A DNA stretch of 8,728 nucleotides from Campylobacteraceae bacterium (GCA_027055635.1 JALUMZ010000193.1:1-8728); one strand, 5' to 3'; positions 1-6,377 are shown, numbered from the stretch's first letter. Made by a program: numbers and translations. The notes: generated by a model from the sequence alone, not told the origin.

Positions 1-4
1 AATC

Positions 5-62
5 TTGCACAAAACTTTTTATCGCAATAGCTTTGGCTATTACTCAAAAAAGGTTTTGCACA
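5..62. repeat. Nested imperfect inverted repeat upstream of rlmB
   Basis: Seen directly: AATAGC (26-31) and GCTATT (36-41) form a perfect 6-bp stem with a 4-base loop. Outside it, TGCACAAAACTTTTT (6-20) is a near-reverse-complement of AAAAAGGTTTTGCA (47-60), so the whole stretch can fold as a long, interrupted hairpin. TTGCACAA also occurs twice in direct orientation (5-12 and 55-62), and TTCTTGCA-type sequence returns inverted as TGCAAGAA at 103-110. No gene is recognisable here. The structure could be a transcription-end hairpin of an upstream gene or the subterminal part of an insertion sequence; neither is proven. Confidence 0.4.
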
Positions 63-123
63 ATCTTACCACTTCTAAGTCCTCTGAGACTATAAGGGGT
101 TATGCAAGAAGTCTATTATGCTT

Positions 124-146
124 TTTAAAGATACTTTTGATACAAT
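124..146 (+). promoter_or_regulatory. Predicted promoter of the rlmB operon, possibly giving a leaderless transcript
   Basis: TACAAT at 141-146 fits a sigma70 -10 hexamer and is preceded by TTTTGA, in keeping with the T-rich stretch usual upstream of -10 in campylobacterota, where the -35 is poorly conserved. The 12 bases TTTAAAGATACT (124-135) recur identically, at the same distance from the -10, in the trxA promoter at 5515-5526. A transcript starting 6-8 bases after the hexamer would begin at about 152-154, on the rlmB ATG itself, and no Shine-Dalgarno sequence precedes that ATG. Confidence 0.5.
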
Positions 147-152
147 AAGTCT

Positions 153-836
153 ATGATAATTTATGGAAAACAACTATTTTTATATATTTTACGCAAATAT
201 CCAGATAAATTTTTAAAAGTTATGCTTTCAAAAAAGTGCGACCAAAAGCTTTTTTCTAAAATTAAGAGAGCATGTAAAGATGTTGTTTTGGTGGATAATA
301 AAAAAGCCCAAGCCCTATGCAGAGGCGGAAACCACCAAGGCTTTATAGCTGAAATTTTGGATATAGAGTTTGGAGATTTTCAAAAGATAAAAAATGGTAA
401 CTTTTTATTGATATTGCAAGGCGTGACAGATGTTGGAAATATCGGAGCTATCATTAGAAGTGCATACGCTTTTGGTGTGGATGCTGTTGTGATCAGTGGT
501 CTAAAAAGCATAAATCTTGAAGCGATAATTCGAACAAGCAGCGGAGCTGTATTTGATATGCCAATAGTGCTTGAGCCAAATACGCTAGATTTAATAAATG
601 AATTAAAGCAGATGGGTTTCAAACTTTATGGCGCTGATATGAATGGCACGGATATAAAAACTGTAAATATAGCCACAAAAAAAGCATTGGTGATGGGTAG
701 CGAAGGCGAAGGAATACCCAATAAAATAAAAATAAAACTAGATGAGATTGTCTCTATAAAAATGGCGAGAGAATTTGATTCTTTAAATGTAAGTGCCGCT
801 ACGGCTATATTTTGTGATAGGATTTTTAATGGATGA
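153..836 (+). CDS. rlmB: 23S rRNA (guanosine-2'-O-)-methyltransferase, RlmB/TrmH family
   Basis: SPOUT-class RNA 2'-O-ribose methyltransferase, expected to use S-adenosylmethionine to methylate a guanosine of 23S rRNA in the ribosome peptidyl-transferase region (G2251 in E. coli numbering). The short N-terminal part (residues 2-70), ending in NHQG at 60-63, corresponds to the substrate-binding domain of SpoU enzymes. The three family motifs follow: VTDVGNIGAIIRSA (91-104), ALVMGSEGEGIP (178-189) and SLNVSAATAIF (210-220), the last two building the knotted cofactor pocket. At 227 residues it is a compact member, close to the length usual in campylobacterota. The start MIIYGKQ is typical for the lineage, although no Shine-Dalgarno sequence precedes it. 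The end overlaps the next start by 8 bases. Assignment to RlmB rather than another TrmH-family target rests on family resemblance and conserved neighbours. Confidence 0.9.
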   Translation: MIIYGKQLFLYILRKYPDKFLKVMLSKKCDQKLFSKIKRACKDVVLVDNKKAQALCRGGNHQGFIAEILDIEFGDFQKIKNGNFLLILQGVTDVGNIGAIIRSAYAFGVDAVVISGLKSINLEAIIRTSSGAVFDMPIVLEPNTLDLINELKQMGFKLYGADMNGTDIKTVNIATKKALVMGSEGEGIPNKIKIKLDEIVSIKMAREFDSLNVSAATAIFCDRIFNG

Positions 837-1740
837 TTTTAAGGTATTAGAAGATATAGGGCTAAAAGAGGTTTCAAACAAAACTCATATAGAGGTAAAA
901 TATTTAGAATTTATGGTAAATTCCCAATATGAAAAACTCAATAGAGCAAGTACGGTTGGATTTGTAAAAATTCTAACTAGAGAGTATAAGCTTGATTTAA
1001 CGGATTGGTTAAATGAGGCTGAAAAATTTTGGAGTGCCAACAAAAAAGAGACCAATGAAGCTAAAATCTTCATCATCCAAAAAAAGAGAGAATTTCCAAA
1101 GTATTTTCTAGCAGTCGTTTCGTTTGTTGTGTTGGTTTTGATACTATATGGTGCTTATGTTTTTTTGAGTAAAAAATTAGATTTTTTTGAGAATCCACTT
1201 GTGAAAACAGATACAAACTACACTTATACTCAAACACCTGTTGTAAGCAAAGCTAAGGAGAGTTTAGAGGAAAACAGCTCGCTTGTCGATGAAAATGATA
1301 CTCTTGTATCAGAAGAAAATCAAAGCAACACAGTAGAATCCACTAAAGAAGAAGTGCTAGATGAAATAAATAGTTCAATTGCCTCAACACAAAAGATAGA
1401 AGAAGAGTCAAATGCTACTATTGAAAAAAATACTACTTCGCCTGTTGTAGCAGAAAAAAAAGCTGATGATTATATATCTCCAAATGCAAAACTATGGCTA
1501 GGGGTCATCTATCTCGATAATTTTAAACGAAAATCATTTTTGGGAAAAGGCAAGTTTGCTCTTGACTCGAGCAGAGATCAGCTTATCACAACAGGACACG
1601 GCAATTTTACTTTGAGACTCAATGGAGAAACAAAAAAGTTTCACTCCCAAAGACCTGTGAGAATGTTGATCAAAGATGGTAAGCTATTTGTGATATCGGA
1701 CAAGAGATTTAAAGAGCTAAATAGAGGCTCAATTTGGTAA
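829..1740 (+). CDS. RodZ-like membrane protein: N-terminal helix-turn-helix, one membrane segment, periplasmic C-terminal domain
   Basis: The start at 829 is preferred over an in-frame ATG at 793 because AGGA (819-822) lies 6 bases upstream and the extra 12 residues would overlap rlmB heavily. The 303-residue product has RodZ architecture. Residues about 8-62 resemble the RodZ helix-turn-helix (the EVSNKTHIEVKYLEFM and VGFVKILTREYKLDL stretches match the RodZ pattern of 'T-I-YL' followed by 'GF-R-YA--L'). A membrane helix spans about 92-113, preceded by a basic QKKR. A long acidic, Ser/Thr/Asn-rich linker covers about 120-225. The C-terminal domain (about 230-303, with GNFTLRLNGE) resembles a divergent DUF4115-type RodZ tail. 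RodZ links MreB filaments to the cell-wall machinery, and a role in cell shape is inferred from architecture only. It overlaps rlmB by 8 bases and the next gene by 7, implying translational coupling. A homologue seems to sit at the same place in C. jejuni (Cj0152c, from memory). Confidence 0.7.
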   Translation: MDDFKVLEDIGLKEVSNKTHIEVKYLEFMVNSQYEKLNRASTVGFVKILTREYKLDLTDWLNEAEKFWSANKKETNEAKIFIIQKKREFPKYFLAVVSFVVLVLILYGAYVFLSKKLDFFENPLVKTDTNYTYTQTPVVSKAKESLEENSSLVDENDTLVSEENQSNTVESTKEEVLDEINSSIASTQKIEEESNATIEKNTTSPVVAEKKADDYISPNAKLWLGVIYLDNFKRKSFLGKGKFALDSSRDQLITTGHGNFTLRLNGETKKFHSQRPVRMLIKDGKLFVISDKRFKELNRGSIW

Positions 1741-2555
1741 AATTATTTCTTACAATTTTTATCTCTTCTACTTTGCTTTTTGCGAATCTTCAAGAGAAGA
1801 TAGAGAGTTTTACACCCGCTGATAAATATATACAGCAGGAGAATCTTATTAGAGTGCTTTTTAGTGATGTTGATAGTTTTTACAGACCTAGTGACGGTAA
1901 TGTCGATAGCTTAAAAGTTATAAAAGTGCTAGAAGATAATGGACTGTTTGAGCTTTTTTATGACACTCCTAGAGCTTTAAATATAGAATTTATAACAAAA
2001 AAGAATCCATTGATATTTATGAAAGTTATCAAAGAATCGTTGGATTCTTTAGGGTATAACTATTTTCTCACAACAAAAGCCTTGAAAAAAGATGATGAAT
2101 TTATTTGGACTATAAATCTGAAAACAAAACACTTGATTAATCCTATACTTTTTTCCAAAGAGTTAAGAAAAAGAGGTTGTAGTGTAGATGATATATCCAA
2201 AGAAAAGAACAATTTATGGATTTATAAAATTAATTCCAACAATGCAAAGCTAAATGCAAAAGATATAGATACCAATATCAATTTTAAGTTGCAAAAATCA
2301 ATAGAACCCTATCTTATATACTCTAAAAAAGCACAAGAGATAAAAATAAAAACAAGCTTTAGTGACCACTGGTTTCCAAATGTAGTCTTTTTGGATGCCG
2401 CCTTGCATGTTCTGTATCAAACAAAAATAGACGAAAGAACTTATGTTTTAAATCTAAAAATACCGCAAACTTGTGTATATATCAGAATAGGCGATATATA
2501 CACGCTAGAAAATATAAAACATGGATTGAGTATATACCTAAAGAGTGATGATTAA
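1734..2555 (+). CDS. Exported (periplasmic) protein of unknown function, campylobacterotal
   Basis: Starts with TTG at 1734, supported by AGAGG (1723-1727) 6 bases upstream and by overlap with the preceding stop codon (TTGGTAA). The N-terminus MVKLFLTIFISSTLLFA is a good signal peptide with likely cleavage after Ala17, so the mature protein of about 256 residues should be periplasmic. No second membrane segment, lipobox or known catalytic motif is visible. The body looks like mixed alpha/beta, rich in Lys, Asn and Ile, with single cysteines in RKRGCSVDD and PQTCVYIR. I do not recognise the family beyond a probable positional counterpart of C. jejuni Cj0151c (from memory). Its coupling to the RodZ-like gene suggests the two products act together at the envelope, which is inference. 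Confidence 0.75.
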   Translation: MVKLFLTIFISSTLLFANLQEKIESFTPADKYIQQENLIRVLFSDVDSFYRPSDGNVDSLKVIKVLEDNGLFELFYDTPRALNIEFITKKNPLIFMKVIKESLDSLGYNYFLTTKALKKDDEFIWTINLKTKHLINPILFSKELRKRGCSVDDISKEKNNLWIYKINSNNAKLNAKDIDTNINFKLQKSIEPYLIYSKKAQEIKIKTSFSDHWFPNVVFLDAALHVLYQTKIDERTYVLNLKIPQTCVYIRIGDIYTLENIKHGLSIYLKSDD

Positions 2556-2568
2556 AGTTAAAAACTAA

Positions 2569-2607
2569 ATTCTTCTTGCCAAAGGCATAGCAAAAGTCAA
2601 GAGGAAT
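2569..2607 (+). other. Hairpin 1 in the aminotransferase leader
   Basis: ATTCTTCTTG (2569-2578) pairs with CAAGAGGAAT (2598-2607): nine Watson-Crick pairs and one G-U pair, enclosing a 19-base loop that contains a possible short inner stem TGCC/GGCA. It ends where the second leader hairpin begins (base 2607 is shared). There is no U-run after it, so it is not a classical intrinsic terminator. Pairing is seen in the sequence; function is unknown. Confidence 0.4.
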
Positions 2608-2668
2608 CTGCCCATAAAGTTTTATAAGATGGGTAAAAAAATAGAAATGCTCTTTATGGGCAGAGGAG
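2607..2668 (+). promoter_or_regulatory. Hairpin 2 with 13-bp perfect stem abutting the aminotransferase Shine-Dalgarno sequence
   Basis: TCTGCCCATAAAG (2607-2619) is the exact reverse complement of CTTTATGGGCAGA (2652-2664), giving a 13-bp stem with a 32-base loop. The 3' arm ends on the first base of AGGAG (2664-2668), the ribosome binding site 7 bases before the ATG at 2676. The loop contains a second ATGGG (2629-2633) that can compete for CCCAT (2611-2615), so a small alternative hairpin would free the 3' arm. This layout fits a translational control element or an mRNA-processing or stability site that separates the upstream envelope genes from the biosynthetic genes. It matches no riboswitch class I know, and no promoter is evident in the gap. 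Confidence 0.5.
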
Positions 2669-2675
2669 AAATAAA

Positions 2676-3887
2676 ATGTTCGACGAAATTAGATTTAATA
2701 CGATAGAGAGATTGCCAAATTATGTATTTGCTCAAATTAATGAGATAAAATTAAATGCTAGAAGAGCGGGTGAGGATATAATAGATTTTTCGATGGGAAA
2801 TCCTGACGGAAAGACTCCTAGCCATATTGTTGAAAAATTGATAGATTCTGTTAGTAAGGACAGAACACACGGTTATAGTGTAAGCAAAGGGATATATAAG
2901 TTACGACTTGCTATTTGCAATTGGTACAAAAGAAGATATGGTGTTGATTTAGATCCCGACACTGAAGCAGTAGCAACGCTTGGCAGTAAAGAGGGGTATG
3001 TCCATCTAGCTCAAGCTATCACAAACCCGGGAGATGTAGCTGTAGTGCCAGACCCTGCCTATCCTATACATTCTCAGGCTTTTATACTAGCGGGTGGAAA
3101 TGTCCATAAGATTGGGCTAGAGTATGATGAAAATTTTGAATTAGATGTAGAACAATTTTTCTTTAAACTTAAAAAAGCTTTTAGAGATTCTGCTCCAAAG
3201 CCAAAATTTGTAGTTGTAAATTTTCCGCACAATCCAACAACTGTTACTGTAGAAAAATCTTTTTATGAAAGATTGGTCTCTTATGCAAAAGAAGAGAGAT
3301 TTTATATCATCAGTGATATTGCATACGCGGATATAACATTTGATGGTTACAAAACTCCCTCTATCTTTGAGGTAGAGGGCGCAAAAGATGTAGCAGTAGA
3401 GAGTACGACTCTATCAAAAAGTTACAATATGGCAGGGTGGAGAGTTGGCTTTTTTGTTGGAAATCCAAAACTTATAGGTGCACTTCAAAAGATAAAATCA
3501 TGGTTTGACTATGGTATGTTTACTCCTATTCAGGTAGCCTCTACTATAGCACTTGATGGTCCTCAAGAGTGTGTTGGCGAGATAATAAAAGTCTATGAAA
3601 AAAGAAGAGATGTGCTACTAGAGAGTTTTAAAAATGCGGGTTGGGATATGGGAAAACCGAGGGCAACCATGTTTGTTTGGGCAAAGATACCAGAAATTGC
3701 ATTGCATCTTGGCAGTATGGAGTTTTCAAAACAGCTTCTAAAAGAGGCGAAAATAGCAGTTAGTCCGGGGATTGGTTTTGGGGAGCATGGAGATAGTTAT
3801 GTTAGGGTTGCTCTTATAGAGAATGAGAATAGAATCAGACAAGCAGCAAGAAATGTAAAAAAATATTTAAAGAGTTTAGAAAAATGA
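2676..3887 (+). CDS. alaC: PLP-dependent class I aminotransferase, AlaC type (often annotated as LL-diaminopimelate aminotransferase)
   Basis: A fold-type I aminotransferase of 403 residues, usual for the family, with strong colinear resemblance to E. coli AlaC, which makes alanine from pyruvate and glutamate. Shared stretches include GEDIIDFSMGNPDG, THGYS (near 67-71), GSKEG, the NFPHNPTT loop, SDIAYADI and SPGIGFGEHGD. LSKSYNMAGWR contains Lys248, expected to form the Schiff base with pyridoxal phosphate, and the VRVALIENE region carries the carboxylate-binding Arg. The start is fixed by AGGAG at 2664-2668. It overlaps hom by 4 bases (ATGA). Because hom is next and dapB lies nearby, an aspartate-pathway role such as LL-diaminopimelate or succinyl-diaminopimelate transamination is possible. 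Family membership is secure; the physiological substrate is not. Confidence 0.85.
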   Translation: MFDEIRFNTIERLPNYVFAQINEIKLNARRAGEDIIDFSMGNPDGKTPSHIVEKLIDSVSKDRTHGYSVSKGIYKLRLAICNWYKRRYGVDLDPDTEAVATLGSKEGYVHLAQAITNPGDVAVVPDPAYPIHSQAFILAGGNVHKIGLEYDENFELDVEQFFFKLKKAFRDSAPKPKFVVVNFPHNPTTVTVEKSFYERLVSYAKEERFYIISDIAYADITFDGYKTPSIFEVEGAKDVAVESTTLSKSYNMAGWRVGFFVGNPKLIGALQKIKSWFDYGMFTPIQVASTIALDGPQECVGEIIKVYEKRRDVLLESFKNAGWDMGKPRATMFVWAKIPEIALHLGSMEFSKQLLKEAKIAVSPGIGFGEHGDSYVRVALIENENRIRQAARNVKKYLKSLEK

Positions 3888-5149
3888 TAAAAGTTGGAAT
3901 AATCGGGGTAGGAACAGTAGGAACAAGTGTTGTAGAGATACTACAAAAAAACAGAGATATTATAACTGCAAGAGCAGGCAAAGAGATAAAGCCTGTGTTT
4001 GGGGTTGTAAAAAATTTAGCCAAAAACAGAGGTGTAGATATACCTTTGAGTGATAATGTTGATGATATACTAAATGATGAAAGCATAGACATAGTTGTTG
4101 AGTTGATGGGCGGTGTTGATGAAGCATTTGAGGTGGTAAAAAAAGCACTCTCTAAAGGAAAAGCAGTTGTTACGGCAAATAAGGCAATGCTAGCATATCA
4201 TAGATATGAACTTCAACACAGTGCAAATAGGCAGCCTATCGGTTTTGAGGCTAGTGTGGCCGGCGGAATTCCTATCATAAAAGCACTAAGAGAGGGTTTG
4301 AGCGCAAATCATATAGAGTCTATAAAGGGTATCATGAATGGTACTTGCAACTATATGCTGACAAAAATGATGAATGATGGTGTGGAGTTTGATGAGATAC
4401 TAAAAGAGGCTCAAGAGTTAGGATATGCTGAAGCTGATCCTAGTTTCGATATAGGTGGATATGATGCTGCTCATAAGCTTTTGATTTTAGCTAGTATTGC
4501 TTATGGAATAGATGCAAAACCAGAAGATATACTGATAGAGGGTATAGAAAATATAAATAAAGAAGATATATTCTTTGCAAATGAGTTTGATTACAATATC
4601 AAGCTTCTTACGATTGCTAAAAAGAGTGGAAATAGTGTAGAACTTCGAGTCCATCCTGCTCTTATAAGTAAAAAAGAGATGATAGCCAAAGTAGATGGTG
4701 TTATGAATGCCGTAAGTGTAGTTGGAGATAGAGTTGGAGAGACTATGTATTATGGTCCCGGTGCAGGGGGGGATGCAACCGCTAGTGCAGTTATAGCTGA
4801 TATCATAGATATAGCAAGAGATGTAAATAATTCTCCTATGTTAGGGTTTAAAAAGATTTTGGAAAATGATATCTTAAGACTTAAAAATTCTGATGAGATT
4901 TTTACAAAATATTATGTTAGGATTGAGGTGGAAGATAAGATTGGAGTTTTGTCTCAAATCTCAACTATTTTAGGAGAAGAGAGTATCTCAATAGGCAGTT
5001 TTTTACAAAAACAGAGTAAAAGTTCAAAATATGCCACGCTCCTGTTTTCTACGCATGAATGTTGTGAGAAAAATATACAAAATGCGATCAAAAATATAAG
5101 CAAATGTAAATTTGTAAAAAATTATCCCTCTATGATAAGGATAGAGTAA
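3884..5149 (+). CDS. hom: Homoserine dehydrogenase with C-terminal ACT domain
   Basis: Reduces aspartate semialdehyde to homoserine with NAD(P)H, the branch point towards threonine and methionine. The N-terminal Rossmann domain shows GIIGVGTVG (5-13), followed by ELMGG and the VTANKAML motif. The catalytic/dimerisation domain has IMNGTCNYML (NGTCNY at 152-157) and GYAEADPSFDIGGYDAAHK (180-198), where Lys198 corresponds to the catalytic lysine. A C-terminal ACT domain starts at about 344 (YYVRIEVEDKIGVLSQIS), which in this family is linked to feedback inhibition by threonine. The length of 421 residues is normal for the monofunctional enzyme with ACT. The start overlaps the aminotransferase stop (ATGA), suggesting coupled translation. 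The next gene begins directly after its stop codon. Confidence 0.95.
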   Translation: MIKVGIIGVGTVGTSVVEILQKNRDIITARAGKEIKPVFGVVKNLAKNRGVDIPLSDNVDDILNDESIDIVVELMGGVDEAFEVVKKALSKGKAVVTANKAMLAYHRYELQHSANRQPIGFEASVAGGIPIIKALREGLSANHIESIKGIMNGTCNYMLTKMMNDGVEFDEILKEAQELGYAEADPSFDIGGYDAAHKLLILASIAYGIDAKPEDILIEGIENINKEDIFFANEFDYNIKLLTIAKKSGNSVELRVHPALISKKEMIAKVDGVMNAVSVVGDRVGETMYYGPGAGGDATASAVIADIIDIARDVNNSPMLGFKKILENDILRLKNSDEIFTKYYVRIEVEDKIGVLSQISTILGEESISIGSFLQKQSKSSKYATLLFSTHECCEKNIQNAIKNISKCKFVKNYPSMIRIE

Positions 5150-5476
5150 TTGAGCCTAAAAGATGGTTTAAAGGCAGAAGATAGAGTAGTAGAATTTTTG
5201 ATAAGAAACGGCTATAAAATTATAAAAAGAAATTTTCATTCAAAATTTGGAGAGATAGATATAGTTGCGCAAAAGGGCGATATTTTGAATTTTTTTGAAG
5301 TAAAATATTCAAAAAACTATGATCCAATCCATAGAATAACTCCTATGAAAATGCAAAAAATTATAAAAACTATAGATTATTTTTTTATGTTAAATGATAG
5401 AGATGAAGAGTACCAAATAAACGCAGCCTTGGTTACTTTGGAGGGTATAAAAATTTTAGAAAATATAAGTTTTTAA
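5150..5476 (+). CDS. yraN: YraN/UPF0102-family endonuclease-like protein
   Basis: Starts with TTG directly after the hom stop codon, and AAGGA at 5137-5141 (8-base spacing) supports this start. The 108-residue product carries the family pattern in order: GLKAED near the N-terminus, NGYKIIKRNFH (20-30), GEIDIVA (34-40) and FFEVK (48-52). These are the PD-(D/E)XK-like core residues (Glu35, Asp37, Glu50, Lys52), resembling Holliday-junction resolvases, although the cellular role of the family is not settled. The Arg that often follows EVK at two residues' distance is replaced (EVKYS), which seems to be shared by other campylobacterotal members (from memory of Cj0148c). It is the last gene before the trxA promoter, so probably the end of the rlmB-hom transcription unit. 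Confidence 0.88.
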   Translation: MSLKDGLKAEDRVVEFLIRNGYKIIKRNFHSKFGEIDIVAQKGDILNFFEVKYSKNYDPIHRITPMKMQKIIKTIDYFFMLNDRDEEYQINAALVTLEGIKILENISF

Positions 5477-5514
5477 GCTCAATCATAAAAATTAAAAATT
5501 TTATCTATGGTAAC

Positions 5515-5563
5515 TTTAAAGATACTATTTGTATAATATTGCCTTTAAATAAATAAGCAGGAG
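5515..5563 (+). promoter_or_regulatory. trxA promoter and ribosome binding site
   Basis: A perfect TATAAT at 5532-5537, preceded by ATTTG, makes a strong campylobacterotal sigma70 -10 region. TTTAAAGATACT (5515-5526) is identical in sequence and spacing to the box upstream of rlmB. Transcription should start near 5543-5545, giving a leader of about 25 bases. AGGAG (5559-5563) lies 6 bases before the trxA ATG. Upstream, AAAATT/AATTTT (5488-5502) could form a weak all-AT stem, too weak to call a terminator. This promoter probably drives trxA through purF. Confidence 0.7.
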
Positions 5564-5569
5564 AATATA

Positions 5570-5887
5570 ATGGGAAAATATATAGAATTAAATGCATCAA
5601 ATTTTGATAGCACAGTAGGTGAAGGTGTAGCTTTGGTTGACTTTTGGGCTCCATGGTGTGGACCTTGTAGAATGATAGCTCCGGTTATTGAAGAGTTAGC
5701 TGAAGACTATGATGGAAAAGCAAAAATTTGCAAAGTAAATACAGATGAAGAGCAAGATATCGCTGTAAAATTTGGTATCAGATCTATTCCAACTATTCTG
5801 TTTTTTAAAGATGGTGAATTAGTTGACCAAATGATTGGTGCCTCTTCAAAACAAATTTTAGCTGATAAGATTGATTCATTTTTATAA
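5570..5887 (+). CDS. trxA: Thioredoxin
   Basis: Cytoplasmic dithiol-disulfide carrier that reduces target proteins and is itself reduced by thioredoxin reductase, encoded two genes downstream. The 105-residue length is standard. The active site WCGPC has its reactive cysteines at Cys30 and Cys33, inside the canonical VDFWAPWCGPCRM context, and the cis-proline is Pro74 in IRSIPTILFFKDGE. There is one additional cysteine (Cys54), and no signal peptide or membrane segment. It has its own strong promoter and ribosome binding site and is separated by 40 bases from the next gene, so it may be made in excess of the downstream products. Confidence is high. Confidence 0.97.
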   Translation: MGKYIELNASNFDSTVGEGVALVDFWAPWCGPCRMIAPVIEELAEDYDGKAKICKVNTDEEQDIAVKFGIRSIPTILFFKDGELVDQMIGASSKQILADKIDSFL

Positions 5888-5927
5888 TGGTCTTGATGTT
5901 TTTATTTAATAAACTAGAGTTTTATAG

Positions 5928-6377
5928 ATGAAAAGAGGGAGAAAACTTTTCTCCCTTAACTATCTTTTTGCCTCCTTTTTTGGCGCCTTGATGATAGCAG
6001 GTGCTTTTGCATACTTTAATTATCGTTTTTCTGAGTATAAGTTTATAGATTTTAATCGATGGATTTATTATGAGAAGAGTGATATATTTATACCCAAATC
6101 TGAAAAATATACCGTTATAATTTATAGCTCAAATATGCAGGATATTAGTAAGATTTTACTAAAAGTTAATAAAATAAATCCTATAATAGCAATAGATTTG
6201 TACCAAAAAAGAAGAGGCAAAAAAGGGAGTGTTGTATATATAACTTCTGACATAAATACTCTTTTAAAACTGATACAAAGATTCAATGTCTATGAAGTTC
6301 CTAGTGCTTTTATAATAAAAAGATTTAAAAAATTACTCTATAAACAAGACAGTATAATAGAAAAAATAAGGATATAA
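5928..6377 (+). CDS. Small membrane-anchored protein with a probable cysteine-less thioredoxin-like fold
   Basis: I do not recognise this 149-residue protein as a named family. Residues 1-12 are basic (MKRGRK), followed by one hydrophobic helix at about 12-31, which predicts an inner-membrane anchor with the remainder in the periplasm. From about 60 the pattern resembles thioredoxin: a hydrophobic strand YTVIIYSS (61-68), a helix DISKILLKV (72-80), a strand around 86-91, a helix TLLKLIQRFNV (111-121), then VPSAFIIKR (124-132), where Val-Pro sits like the cis-proline of IPTILFF, and a terminal helix. NMQD occupies the place of the CGPC motif, and the protein contains no cysteine. It cannot therefore do disulfide exchange itself; a structural, binding or chaperone role is more likely. 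Position between trxA and trxB supports a link to the redox genes. No good Shine-Dalgarno precedes the ATG. The fold is inference. Confidence 0.7.
   Translation: MKRGRKLFSLNYLFASFFGALMIAGAFAYFNYRFSEYKFIDFNRWIYYEKSDIFIPKSEKYTVIIYSSNMQDISKILLKVNKINPIIAIDLYQKRRGKKGSVVYITSDINTLLKLIQRFNVYEVPSAFIIKRFKKLLYKQDSIIEKIRI

Noticed and set aside
2..148. Open reading frame running in from before the window and stopping 4 bases before the rlmB start
   Set aside because: The spacing would suit an operon, but the translation resembles neither RsmI nor any family I know, its codon use (CAC, CGC, GGC, AAG) is unlike the neighbouring genes, and it runs across palindromes and a promoter-like element. Sequence upstream of position 1 would decide it.
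793..828. Longer start for the RodZ-like gene at ATG 793
   Set aside because: It would overlap rlmB by 44 bases, and the ATG at 829 has AGGA at ideal spacing and a typical short coupling overlap.
2629..2703. Short leader-peptide frame (ATG at 2629, about 24 codons) overlapping the aminotransferase start
   Set aside because: No ribosome binding site precedes it, it is not enriched in any regulatory amino acid codon, and it overlaps the real start out of frame, so an attenuation peptide is not supported.
3835..4148. Minus-strand open frames inside the aminotransferase/hom region, and similar ones within trxB, dapB and purF
   Set aside because: They lie wholly over strongly conserved genes on the + strand, lack ribosome sites and have no recognisable protein features; shadows of the coding strand.
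5485..5504. Possible intrinsic terminator after yraN
   Set aside because: The stem is only A-T pairs with a 3-base loop and has no following U-run beyond the stem itself; too weak to annotate in AT-rich sequence.
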